DNA from: Lachnospiraceae bacterium
Lineage (GTDB): Bacteria > Bacillota > Clostridia > Lachnospirales > Lachnospiraceae
Reading direction: 5' to 3'
DNA: 64,000 bases
Assembly (NCBI GenBank): GCA_910574715.1
Contig: CAJTCH010000015.1
Coordinates: 29,833 to 93,832, forward strand
Shown here: positions 9,162 to 17,348 of the stretch, in pieces
Numbering within the stretch: the first letter of the stretch is position 1
Layout of the letters: each line of letters opens with the position of its first letter
Position numbers and translations under genes: made by a program
Notes under the pieces: generated by a model
Told to the model about the DNA's origin: nothing
Seen by the model: the letters and a program-made list of their open reading frames with translations, nothing else
Databases searched by the model: none

Positions 9162-9899
9162 TTAATCCTCCAAATGGAACATAAGGATCGACAGTGCCGC
9201 CAAACCGGCGGTCTCCGTCCGCAGGATACGCCTTCCAAGTGTGATCGCCTTCGCCCCGTGTTCTAAGGCCTGCTCCACCTCTTCCCTCTCGAATCCGCCC
9301 TCAGGGCCGATGAATACTGCGACGGACTGCCCGGGCCGGATCGACTCGATGACACTCTTCGTCTCGTCCATGCCCCGTTCCAGCTCATAAGGGATCAACA
9401 GCACATCCAGTTCCTTCGCGTACTCAAGCGCATCCCGGTAAGACATCACCGGCGTCACCTTGGGGATATACCCCCGCCCTGCCTGCTTCGCCGCACTCCT
9501 TGCAATCTCCTGCCACCGCTCTGTCTTCTTCGCCGCCTTCTTCGCATCCAGCTTCACTACGGAACGTCTGGTGCTGACCGGAATTACCTGGGCTGCCCCA
9601 AGCTCTACCGCTTTCTGTACGATCAGCTCCATCTTGTCCTGCTTAGGAAGCCCCTGAAACAGACAGATCCTGGAAGCAAGCTCTGTATCCGCCTGCATCT
9701 TCTCAAGGATCCGAAGGAAGACCGTATCCTCCCTATATGCTTCTACCGCGCACCGGTACTTCAGATTATCCCCGTCGCTTACCATCAGTTCCTCGCCGAT
9801 CCTCATGCGAAGAACATTCTTCATATGGTTCACATCCGAACCTTCTATATAGATCTGCCCTTCCCGAACCTGGGCGGGCGTCACAAAAAAGTGCTGCAT
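9162..9899 (-). CDS. rsmE: 16S rRNA m3U1498 methyltransferase RsmE
   Basis: SPOUT-fold methyltransferase acting on U1498 of 16S rRNA in the 30S subunit. An N-terminal PUA-like domain (MQHFFVTP start) is followed by the SPOUT domain with the trefoil-knot motif FIGPEGGFEREEV and the C-terminal LGRRILRTETAGLAAL. The start at 9899 has AGGAGA upstream and matches family N-termini; the 13-residue longer frame from 9938 does not. It starts 9 bp after prmA, the standard prmA-rsmE pairing. Confidence 0.94.
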   Translation of the reverse strand: MQHFFVTPAQVREGQIYIEGSDVNHMKNVLRMRIGEELMVSDGDNLKYRCAVEAYREDTVFLRILEKMQADTELASRICLFQGLPKQDKMELIVQKAVELGAAQVIPVSTRRSVVKLDAKKAAKKTERWQEIARSAAKQAGRGYIPKVTPVMSYRDALEYAKELDVLLIPYELERGMDETKSVIESIRPGQSVAVFIGPEGGFEREEVEQALEHGAKAITLGRRILRTETAGLAALSILMFHLED

Positions 9900-9907
9900 C
9901 TCTTCTC

Positions 9908-10861
9908 CTAATTCTTTCTCGCCGTCACAGATACCCATTCTCCCTGACGGTTCACTTCCAGAACCTCTAACCCCGCTGCCTTCACTGCCTCTGCAACGGC
10001 CGTCTCCTTACCGTCTATGATCCCGCTGGTGATATAGATCCCTCCCGTCTTCATCTGACGGACGATGACCGGCGTCAGCGGTACCAGTACTTCCGCCAGG
10101 ATATTGGCGGCGACCACATCATATCTCTCATATCCAACGGCATCCTGCACCGCCTGATCGTCTATGATATTCCCGATCATGACCTCGTACTGCTCACTTG
10201 AGATGCCGTTGACCTCCATATTCTCATGGGCCGCGTCAATGGCGTTAGGGTCTAAGTCCGTTCCCACCGAATAAGCTGCCCCGAACTTAAGCGCAAGCAT
10301 GCCAAGAATACCGCTGCCGCATCCCACATCCAGAATCCGCGCTCCCTCTGTAACGTATTTCTTCAGCTGGCGGATACATAGCTGGGTCGTCTCATGCGTT
10401 CCCGTCCCAAACGCCGTTCCCGGATCAATGTGGATGACCAGCTTGTCTTCATCCTTTGCCTCCACCTTCTCCCAGGACGGGATCACCAGGATATCGTCGA
10501 TATAGAACTGGTGGAAATACTGCTTCCAGTTATTTACCCAGTCTACATCCTCCGTCTGTGACTCCTCGATGGTACATTCCCCCACATCAAGGAAGTCCCG
10601 CATCTCCTCCAGTTCTTTCCTGACCTTCATCAATATGGTTCCCTGGTCCTCCCCCTCGTCCAGATAAAAGGTCAAATAAGCCTTCCCGTCATCCTCCGGG
10701 ATGTCAGGAAGGATGTCCACGAACATCTGCTCCTTATCCTCCTTCGTCAGGGGCACCTTATCCTCGATCTGGACTCCCTGGATCCCCAGGTCCATCAGCA
10801 TACTGCTTACAATATCCTCTGCCTCTGCGGTCGTCGTCAACCGAAACTGATTCCATCTCAT
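9908..10861 (-). CDS. prmA: Ribosomal protein L11 methyltransferase PrmA
   Basis: SAM-dependent enzyme that trimethylates lysines and the N-terminus of ribosomal protein L11. The 317-residue protein has an N-terminal substrate-binding domain (about residues 1-120) and a class I methyltransferase domain with DPGTAFGTGTHETTQL and ILDVGCGSGILGMLAL. AAGGAG precedes ATG 10861. It is followed by rsmE. Confidence 0.95.
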   Translation of the reverse strand: MRWNQFRLTTTAEAEDIVSSMLMDLGIQGVQIEDKVPLTKEDKEQMFVDILPDIPEDDGKAYLTFYLDEGEDQGTILMKVRKELEEMRDFLDVGECTIEESQTEDVDWVNNWKQYFHQFYIDDILVIPSWEKVEAKDEDKLVIHIDPGTAFGTGTHETTQLCIRQLKKYVTEGARILDVGCGSGILGMLALKFGAAYSVGTDLDPNAIDAAHENMEVNGISSEQYEVMIGNIIDDQAVQDAVGYERYDVVAANILAEVLVPLTPVIVRQMKTGGIYITSGIIDGKETAVAEAVKAAGLEVLEVNRQGEWVSVTARKN

Positions 10862-10899
10862 GATTCTTCTCCTTCACTTACACCTGTTCTATCGCAGAC

Positions 10900-11469
10900 T
10901 TATACGCCCAAATGCTCAAGCAGAATCTTCACCCCCATAAGGATCAGGATGATCCCGCCTAAAAGCTGCGCCTTCGCCTGATATCTTGTCCCGAATATAT
11001 TGCCTATTCTAACACCTGCAACGGATAAAGTAAATGTGATCATCCCGATAAAACTGACTGCAGGTACGATATCCACCTTCAGAAAGGCGAATGTCACTCC
11101 CACCGCAAGCGCGTCGATACTTGTGGCCACCGCAAGCCCCAGCATCGTCCGCACATTCAGGGACGCATCCGTATCCTGGCAGCATTCCTCATCCCCGCTC
11201 TTAAAAACCTCCCGGACCATATTGCCGCCTATAAAGCCAAGCAGGATAAATGCGATCCAGTGATCAATGGAGGTGATGATATCACGAAACTGCACCCCCA
11301 GGAAATACCCCGCCAAAGGCATACCCGCCTGGAATATTCCAAAATACGCTCCTACAAGACACGCCTTGCTCCACGTACATCTCTTCATTGCAAGCCCCTT
11401 GCAGACGGATACGGCGAACGCGTCCATCGAAAGCCCCACCGCGATCAGAAATAACTCCGCGACTCCCAT
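10900..11469 (-). CDS. mntP: Manganese efflux pump MntP family
   Basis: Inner-membrane Mn2+ exporter family of 189 residues with six predicted membrane segments in two related halves. Each half has the acidic motif expected for the family: [14 protein letters not shown] near the N-terminus and [15 protein letters not shown] in the second half. The aspartates in these segments are the metal-path residues known from E. coli MntP. GGGAG precedes ATG 11469. It lies in an operon with add and prmA without an obvious link in function. No manganese riboswitch leader is present, since add ends only 39 bp upstream. Confidence 0.88.
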   Translation of the reverse strand: MGVAELFLIAVGLSMDAFAVSVCKGLAMKRCTWSKACLVGAYFGIFQAGMPLAGYFLGVQFRDIITSIDHWIAFILLGFIGGNMVREVFKSGDEECCQDTDASLNVRTMLGLAVATSIDALAVGVTFAFLKVDIVPAVSFIGMITFTLSVAGVRIGNIFGTRYQAKAQLLGGIILILMGVKILLEHLGV

Positions 11470-11508
11470 GTTACTGCTCCCTTCTTTTGCAAACTCCCTC
11501 TATGGCTG

Positions 11509-12474
11509 TCAAAACGCCGCATCCCGGGCATTCTTAAGAAGAACCTCCGCTTCCGCCCGGGTCAGGCCGTATTCCTGCGCAAGCAATGCGAATTCCCTGC
11601 CTACCCAGGTATCCGACACAGTCATATTGTCACTGTTCACCGTCGCCTTGATTCCCCTTCGCAGATATTCCCGAAGCGGGTAATCCGAAAGCCTCGTTAC
11701 CGCCTTGGTCTGCAGATTGCTGGACGGGCACATCTCAAGGACGATCCCCCGTCTCGCAAGCTCTTCCATCAGCTTCTCATCTTCTGCGGCGCGCACTCCA
11801 TGCCCGATTCTTACAGCGCCGAATTCCAACGCCTTCCAGATACTCTCCGGCCCATCCGCCTCTCCCGCGTGAATGGTGAACGGCACGCCCAGTTCTCTTG
11901 CCAAGCTAAATTCTTCTTTAAAATCCCCGGTGGGATACAATCCTTCTGCCCCGGCCAGATCTACCGCTGCCGCACCCTTCTTAAGATACTTTGCCGCGGT
12001 ACGCACCGTCTCAAGATTCGCCTCATGGGCTTTGGCCCCTCTCATACAGCAGAGGACCGCTTTCAGCAAGATCCGCCCCCGGCTCTCTTCCATGACCTTG
12101 CCAAATCCCGCAAGCGCCGCCTGTACCGCCTCATCCTGCGTAAGTCCAAGCTGCCCGTGAAGCTGCGGCGCGAAACGGACTTCCGCATAACTAAGCCCCT
12201 TCTTATCAAGCTCTCTCCCAAGTTCATAAGACGCCGCCTCAATATTCTCCGCCGTCTGCAGTATCATCAGCGGGATCTCGAAACACCGGAGATATTCATT
12301 GAGATCCTGACACTCCGTCTGCGCTGTAATATATGGTCTCAATCCTTCCTCCGTCTGCGCCGGAAGCGCAATATTGTCCTTATCCGCAAGCTTTAGGATC
12401 GTTCCCGCAGGCAAGGACCCGTCCAGATGCAGATGCAGGTCTATCCGTCCATATTTCTCCATAAAATCACTCAT
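11509..12474 (-). CDS. add: Adenosine deaminase
   Basis: Zinc amidohydrolase that turns adenosine into inosine for purine salvage. Visible motifs are the metal pair DLHLHLDGSL near the N-terminus, TIHAGEADGPESI (zinc histidine and catalytic glutamate region), the IGHGVRA loop and the aspartate pair in VNSDNMTV. It has 321 residues from ATG 12474, chosen because GGGAGAA stands nine bases upstream and the arsC-like stop codon lies just before it (stop at 12477-12479). This overlap of signals suggests coupled translation. Confidence 0.93.
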   Translation of the reverse strand: MSDFMEKYGRIDLHLHLDGSLPAGTILKLADKDNIALPAQTEEGLRPYITAQTECQDLNEYLRCFEIPLMILQTAENIEAASYELGRELDKKGLSYAEVRFAPQLHGQLGLTQDEAVQAALAGFGKVMEESRGRILLKAVLCCMRGAKAHEANLETVRTAAKYLKKGAAAVDLAGAEGLYPTGDFKEEFSLARELGVPFTIHAGEADGPESIWKALEFGAVRIGHGVRAAEDEKLMEELARRGIVLEMCPSSNLQTKAVTRLSDYPLREYLRRGIKATVNSDNMTVSDTWVGREFALLAQEYGLTRAEAEVLLKNARDAAF

Positions 12475-12476
12475 TC

Positions 12477-12821
12477 TTACAGCTTCTCCCATTCCTTCTC
12501 ACGAAAACCGGTCAAAACAATTGTATCCGTCACCAGAACCGGACGCTTCACCAGCATCCCGTCCGAAGCCAGCAGCTCATACTGCTCTTCCTCTGTCATA
12601 TCGGGCAGCTTATCCTTAAGCTGCATCTCACGGTAGAGCATCCCGCTGGTGTTAAAGAACTTCTTAAGAGGCATCCCGCTCTTAACATGCCATTCCTTCA
12701 ATTCCTCTTTGGTCGGATTCTGCTCCTTGATATCCCTCTCCGTAAATTCAAAACCGTGTTCCTCCAACCATTTCTTTGCCTTCTGGCAGGTGCTGCATTT
12801 CTTGTAATGTACCAATAACAT
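12477..12821 (-). CDS. ArsC/Spx-family thioredoxin-fold protein
   Basis: Cytosolic protein of 114 residues in the ArsC-like (Spx/YffB) family. It has the redox motif CSTCQKA near residue 9, the family segment RDIKEQNPTKEEL and the KRPVLVT motif near the C-terminus. It may be a glutaredoxin-like reductase or an Spx-type regulator. There is no ars operon around it, so a true arsenate reductase role is not supported. It is first in the operon running to thiI. AGGAGG precedes ATG 12821, and a promoter lies at 12870-12898. Confidence 0.85.
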   Translation of the reverse strand: MLLVHYKKCSTCQKAKKWLEEHGFEFTERDIKEQNPTKEELKEWHVKSGMPLKKFFNTSGMLYREMQLKDKLPDMTEEEQYELLASDGMLVKRPVLVTDTIVLTGFREKEWEKL

Positions 12822-12869
12822 CCTTCTTCCTCCTAATGCCGATTATTCAGACGTACTAAACTGTTACTC

Positions 12870-12898
12870 ATTCTACACTTTTTCGGACAACTTTGCAA
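12870..12898 (-). promoter_or_regulatory. Promoter of the arsC-like to thiI operon
   Basis: Minus strand: TTGCAA (12893-12898), 17-bp spacer, TAGAAT (12870-12875), about 48 bp before the first start codon. Confidence 0.6.
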
Positions 12899-12973
12899 GG
12901 CAATGCAGAGCAACTGTGAGACGAATAGTTTCCGGATAACAGACATATATTACTAAAAACGAATGGAGTACCT

Positions 12974-13840
12974 ATGCCATTTCACAAAAAACAGCTCAAG
13001 ATCGCCGGCATTGCCCTTCTATTGATCGCATCCTACTTTGCCGGCCATTTTGCCGCCATGCAGTTCGCTCCCCAGGAGATCGACCTAGGCGTCCTAGGCT
13101 CTGACGAATCAGATTCAGCCGCCGTATCCTCCGCCATCGCACCCGCCGCCGACAACTGGGGACTAAGCTTCCAGGAAGAAGGGCAGCCGCCGGTCGCCAA
13201 CGCCACCTTCGGCGAACTGGAAAAATATGATACATACTATGCGGAAGATACCGATGAAAAGGTGATCTACCTGACCTTCGACTGCGGCTATGAGAACGGA
13301 AATACCGCGCCGATCCTGGACGCCCTGAAAAAACACAACGCCAACGCCGCCTTCTTCGTCGTCGGCAATTTTATCTCCACAAGCCCTGACCTGATCAAGC
13401 GTATGCATGAGGAGGGCCATACTGTAGGCAACCATACCTATAACCATCCGGATATGTCGAAGATCTCCACAAAAGAAGCATTCGAAAAGGAATTAAAGGA
13501 TGTGGAAGACGCTTACAAAGAGATAACCGGAGAAGAGATGACCCGGTACTACCGCCCTCCTCAGGGCAAATACAGCACTGAGAATCTTCAGATGGCAAAG
13601 GATATGGGCTATCACACATTCTTCTGGAGCCTCGCCTATGTGGACTGGTACCAAGATAAGCAGCCTTCCCGTGAGGAAGCCTTTGACAAGCTCTTAGGGC
13701 GCATCCATCCGGGCGCGGTCGTACTGCTGCACAGCACCTCCAGCACCAACGGCGAGATATTAGACGAACTGCTGGGCAAATGGGAAGAGATGGGCTATAC
13801 CTTCCAGAGTCTTGATCACCTGATTGATAAAATGAACTGA
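12974..13840 (+). CDS. Polysaccharide deacetylase (PdaA-type, membrane-anchored)
   Basis: NodB-fold metal-dependent deacetylase acting on peptidoglycan or a wall glycan outside the cell. A single N-terminal membrane anchor (about residues 9-31) and a short linker lead to the catalytic domain from about residue 80. TFDCGYENG carries the catalytic aspartate region and HTYNHPD the metal histidines; RPPQGKYS is the next conserved block. The N-terminal layout and the TFDCGYENG/FFVVGNF blocks resemble PdaA, which makes muramic delta-lactam in spore cortex. A role in sporulation is therefore possible but unproven. GGAG lies seven bases before ATG 12974. It is a single-gene unit on the plus strand, convergent with glmS. 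Confidence 0.88.
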   Translation: MPFHKKQLKIAGIALLLIASYFAGHFAAMQFAPQEIDLGVLGSDESDSAAVSSAIAPAADNWGLSFQEEGQPPVANATFGELEKYDTYYAEDTDEKVIYLTFDCGYENGNTAPILDALKKHNANAAFFVVGNFISTSPDLIKRMHEEGHTVGNHTYNHPDMSKISTKEAFEKELKDVEDAYKEITGEEMTRYYRPPQGKYSTENLQMAKDMGYHTFFWSLAYVDWYQDKQPSREEAFDKLLGRIHPGAVVLLHSTSSTNGEILDELLGKWEEMGYTFQSLDHLIDKMN

Positions 13841-13867
13841 CATGCAAACAGGTACAGGACAAAACAC

Positions 13868-13910
13868 AGTTGGGGACATAGTAAAATTGAATTTTACTAT
13901 GTCCCCAACT
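13868..13910. repeat. Perfect 21-bp inverted repeat, REP-like element copy 1
   Basis: Arms at 13868-13888 and 13890-13910 are perfect reverse complements around a single G at 13889. The core is GGGGACATAGTAAAATT. It fills the gap between the convergent deacetylase gene and glmS, 4 bp from the glmS stop codon. A related element with the same GGGGAC(A/G)TAGTA(A/G)AATT core is at 53730-53772. It may act as a 3'-end stem-loop for both genes, though no T-tract follows. Confidence 0.85.
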
Positions 13911-13913
13911 GCA

Positions 13914-15740
13914 TTACTCTACCGTCACGGACTTCGCCAGGTTCCTTGGCTTATCCACATCACACCCGCGTCCCACCGCGATATAGTATGCGAACAGCTG
14001 CAGCGGAATGATTGCCAGCGAATTGGTGAAATACCGGTTCGTCTCCGGTATATAGATTACATAATCCGCCGCCTTCTCAACCTCCGTATTGCCCTCGACA
14101 GTGACCGCCATCACGAACGCACCTCTGGTACGCACCTCTTCCATATTGCTGATCATCTTCTTATACAGGTCTTTCTGAGTCAGCACCGCCGCAACCAGCG
14201 TCCCCTCCTCCACAAGAGAGATCGTGCCGTGCTTCAGCTCGCCTGCGGCATAGGCTTCCGAATGGATATAGGAGATCTCCTTCAGCTTCAAAGACCCTTC
14301 CATTGAAATAGCATGGTCGATCCCGCGTCCGATGAAGAAGATATCCCTCGCCGCCAGATACCGGTTGGCGAATCTCTGGATCTTCTCCCGGTTATTCAGG
14401 ATCATCTCGATCTGGGCAGGAAGAGCCTTCATCTCTCCCAACATCTCACTTAATTCCGCATCGCCCAGTTCTCCCCTGACACAGGCAAACTTCATGGCAA
14501 GAAGATACATGGCGATAAGCTGTGCAGAGTACGCCTTGGTAGTTGCAACCGCAATCTCCGGTCCCGCCCAGGTGTACATGACATTATCCGCCTCTCTTGC
14601 GATGGAACTGCCCACCACATTCACAACTCCAAGGACTCTCGCCCCCTGCTCCTTCGCTTCCCTGAGAGCAGCGAGCGTATCCGCCGTCTCCCCTGACTGG
14701 CTGATCACTACCACCATGGTATTCTCATTGAGGATCGGATTGCGGTAACGGAACTCCGACGCCATATCCACCTCAACCGGAATCCTGGCCAGCCCTTCCA
14801 GGATATACTTGCTGGTATAACCCACGTGGGAAGCCGATCCGCAGGCCACGATCATGATCTTCTGGATCTTCCTGATCTCCTCATCCGTCATCCCCAGCTC
14901 CTCGATCACGATCTTATTATCCTTCACCCTTGGTGAGAACGTATCCATAACCGATTTCGGCTGTTCATACATCTCCTTGAGCATAAAATGTTCATAGCCG
15001 CCCTTCTCGGCAGCGTTCACATCCCACTCGATCCTGACAGACTCCTTGCTGATCGGTTCCTCATCCACACTGAAGAACTCCATCGACTCTTCCGTCATGC
15101 GGACGATCTCTTCATTCTCAATAAAATATACCTCTCTGGTATACCGAAGCACCGCCGGCACATCAGAGGCAATGATGCTGCCCCCGTCCGTATGCCCTAC
15201 GATCAGCGGACTGTCCTTGCGTACCGCATAGAGTTCCTCCGGATGATCCTTGAAGATGATCCCCAGGGCATAAGACCCCTCCATACGGTGCATGATCTTG
15301 GTAATCGCCTGCAGCGGATTCCCCTGATAATAATAATCCAGAAGATGGGCAATGATCTCCGTATCCGTCTCGGACACAAACTGATACCCGTGCTTCTCAA
15401 GCTTTTTCTTTAATTTCAGATAATTCTCAATGATACCGTTGTGAACGACAACGATGCTTTGATCCTGATTAAAATGAGGATGAGCGTTCACATCCGACGG
15501 AGAACCATGGGTTGCCCACCGTGTATGTCCGATCCCCATCGTCCCGGGCAGCGTCGCGCCGTCATGGGTCAGCTCGCTTAACACCTTAAGCCTGCCCTTT
15601 GATTTGATCATATCGATCTCGCCGTTATTGCAGACGGCAATGCCCGCCGAATCATAACCTCTGTATTCCAGCTTTGCCAAACCGTCCAGCAGGATCGGCG
15701 CCGCCTGCTGATTGCCAATATAGCCAACTATTCCGCACAT
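13914..15740 (-). CDS. glmS: Glutamine-fructose-6-phosphate aminotransferase (isomerizing)
   Basis: Makes glucosamine-6-phosphate from fructose-6-phosphate and glutamine, the entry step to UDP-GlcNAc and wall polymers. An N-terminal glutaminase domain has Cys2 as nucleophile (MCGIVGYIG). Two SIS sugar-binding domains follow, with VACGSASHVG and SQSGETADT; the end is KPRNLAKSVTVE. The start ATG 15740 has GGAG eight bases upstream and leaves Cys at position 2; the GTG nine bases earlier would not. The gene follows the cohesin-domain gene by 19 bp, so there is no room for the glmS ribozyme that often precedes it in Firmicutes. It is probably co-transcribed with the surface genes upstream. Confidence 0.96.
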   Translation of the reverse strand: MCGIVGYIGNQQAAPILLDGLAKLEYRGYDSAGIAVCNNGEIDMIKSKGRLKVLSELTHDGATLPGTMGIGHTRWATHGSPSDVNAHPHFNQDQSIVVVHNGIIENYLKLKKKLEKHGYQFVSETDTEIIAHLLDYYYQGNPLQAITKIMHRMEGSYALGIIFKDHPEELYAVRKDSPLIVGHTDGGSIIASDVPAVLRYTREVYFIENEEIVRMTEESMEFFSVDEEPISKESVRIEWDVNAAEKGGYEHFMLKEMYEQPKSVMDTFSPRVKDNKIVIEELGMTDEEIRKIQKIMIVACGSASHVGYTSKYILEGLARIPVEVDMASEFRYRNPILNENTMVVVISQSGETADTLAALREAKEQGARVLGVVNVVGSSIAREADNVMYTWAGPEIAVATTKAYSAQLIAMYLLAMKFACVRGELGDAELSEMLGEMKALPAQIEMILNNREKIQRFANRYLAARDIFFIGRGIDHAISMEGSLKLKEISYIHSEAYAAGELKHGTISLVEEGTLVAAVLTQKDLYKKMISNMEEVRTRGAFVMAVTVEGNTEVEKAADYVIYIPETNRYFTNSLAIIPLQLFAYYIAVGRGCDVDKPRNLAKSVTVE

Positions 15741-15759
15741 ATCTCTCACTCCATAATTC

Positions 15760-17307
15760 TTAATCCAAATCTATGAAATCGACCTGGAACGCGTCATCCT
15801 TCTCCATATGCCCCCGTTTCTTCTTCGGCTGCTTACTTAACAGTTCATCCAGATCATCGATCATCTCAGAGGCATCCTCGCTGTCGTAGCCATAATCATC
15901 ATCGTCATAGTAATCATCATCGCTGTCGTCATAATCGTCTTCATCATCGAAGTCTTCAAACACGCCTTCTTCCCGAAGATTCATCGTCTTCACAGGTACT
16001 CTTACAGCCGGCTCACTCTCTCCTTTTTTGGCTGAGATTTTTTTTTTGCCGCCGGAAGAACTCTGTGTCTTCTGTGTCTTCTGCGGCTTCTGAGACTTCT
16101 GAGACTTTGGCGTTCCGGATATCTCGTCGTCGTCATCCATATCTATACCGTACTCGTCATACAGATCATCCAGCTCCAGATTGCGGTGATAGAGCTTCAC
16201 CCCGATCACGATCATAACAATGATCAAAACCACGATAAGCAGGCCGACAACGATCACGACAATATCCAGCATATCCTCGATAAACCGAAGGATCTTACCC
16301 CAGATTCCCTTCGCCGCTTTCTTCTCAGGCTCCGATGCTCCCGCCTGCTGCACATATCTCTGGTAGGTTCCATCCACCGTATCGTACTGGTACAGGGTCT
16401 TCTGCCCGTCTGAACCCAGCGCGTACACCACATAATAATCCGGATTGTCTGAATCCTGCCATGCCGGGAACTCCTGGTCATTCAAGGTGAGCCTCGTCTC
16501 CTGGAAGCTCTCCGGAAGCTTGACCGAACCATCGTTCCTGAGCAATACGATATAACGGTCCGCGGCAATCTCTACCTGTTCAAAAGGCGTAAATGACCCG
16601 TCGTCCGTGCTGTACAGGAAGAACTTGGGATCTCCCCCTGCTGCCGGGGTTAAAAACAGCGCCGATAAGCCGTTGGGCGTCTCCTGCGTGACCACCTGGC
16701 ACGGCGTTCCTTCATAGGTCATCTCGGCTCTCACGAATCCACCCGGAATCACGGTATCCGGGAAGCCGTTCGTAATCTGATACTGAACCCCGTCCACTTC
16801 CACCTGCGGTCCGTCAGCGCTGATCGCCATCCCACCGCCGCCTTCTGCTCCTTCCGGCGCGATCAGCGACGGATCACCAGGTCCTATGCTGACTGTTGAA
16901 CTGCCCTGTGTGATATCGTCTAATTCCGCTCCGGTGGCGTCGGTTCCGGATGCCTGGGAAACCTCAATCGTTGTAGTTCCCTCCTGAAGCGCCTGGAACT
17001 TCAGCGAGAAATCCATCGAAGACCCGCCTCCGCTTCCTGCTATGGTAATCGTACCCTCTCCTCCCGACGCGCTGTCGCCGCTCACGAACCTGAGCATACT
17101 TGTATCATAAGTCAGGACGGCATTCAGCGACTGGAGACTGGTAGACGTTGAAGAAAAATTCGCTACCACCTCCACCTCTGCCCCTACGGTCGTAGACGGA
17201 TCTGTAAAATGCAGGCCTGCATATGCCGCATCAGCGACTATAGAAATACACGGACATAACATACCCACTAAAAGGATTAAAAATATTGCTTTCCTCAGCC
17301 TTCTCAT
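15760..17307 (-). CDS. Cohesin-domain, membrane-anchored surface protein
   Basis: Predicted surface protein of 515 residues. From ATG 17307 (GAGG eight bases upstream) the order is: signal peptide (about 1-28); a cohesin-type beta domain (about 29-142, with LNAVLTYDTSMLRFVSG); a glycine-rich linker; a second beta-rich extracellular region to about residue 330; one membrane span (about 347-374); and a cytosolic tail of about 140 residues. The tail has a Ser/Gln/Lys-rich part and a long Asp/Tyr-rich acidic run. Cohesin-like domains bind dockerins in cellulosomes, but many Firmicute surface proteins carry them with other partners; no dockerin gene was seen here. It lies between an LCP gene (41 bp) and glmS (19 bp). 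The function is unknown. Confidence 0.75.
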   Translation of the reverse strand: MRRLRKAIFLILLVGMLCPCISIVADAAYAGLHFTDPSTTVGAEVEVVANFSSTSTSLQSLNAVLTYDTSMLRFVSGDSASGGEGTITIAGSGGGSSMDFSLKFQALQEGTTTIEVSQASGTDATGAELDDITQGSSTVSIGPGDPSLIAPEGAEGGGGMAISADGPQVEVDGVQYQITNGFPDTVIPGGFVRAEMTYEGTPCQVVTQETPNGLSALFLTPAAGGDPKFFLYSTDDGSFTPFEQVEIAADRYIVLLRNDGSVKLPESFQETRLTLNDQEFPAWQDSDNPDYYVVYALGSDGQKTLYQYDTVDGTYQRYVQQAGASEPEKKAAKGIWGKILRFIEDMLDIVVIVVGLLIVVLIIVMIVIGVKLYHRNLELDDLYDEYGIDMDDDDEISGTPKSQKSQKPQKTQKTQSSSGGKKKISAKKGESEPAVRVPVKTMNLREEGVFEDFDDEDDYDDSDDDYYDDDDYGYDSEDASEMIDDLDELLSKQPKKKRGHMEKDDAFQVDFIDLD

Positions 17308-17348
17308 GCACATTACCTCATATTCTTTCTCGTTCTTCACTTTACCGG

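Noticed and set aside
10862..10899. Manganese (yybP-ykoY) riboswitch for mntP
   Set aside because: The gene before mntP ends 39 bp upstream of it, and the 38-bp gap after it holds no such structure; there is no room for the riboswitch.
12477..12821. Arsenate reductase as part of an arsenic resistance operon
   Set aside because: The protein fits the ArsC/Spx fold family, but no arsenite pump or ArsR gene is near and the operon carries housekeeping genes.
15741..15759. glmS ribozyme
   Set aside because: The gap before glmS is only 19 bp, far too short for the ribozyme.
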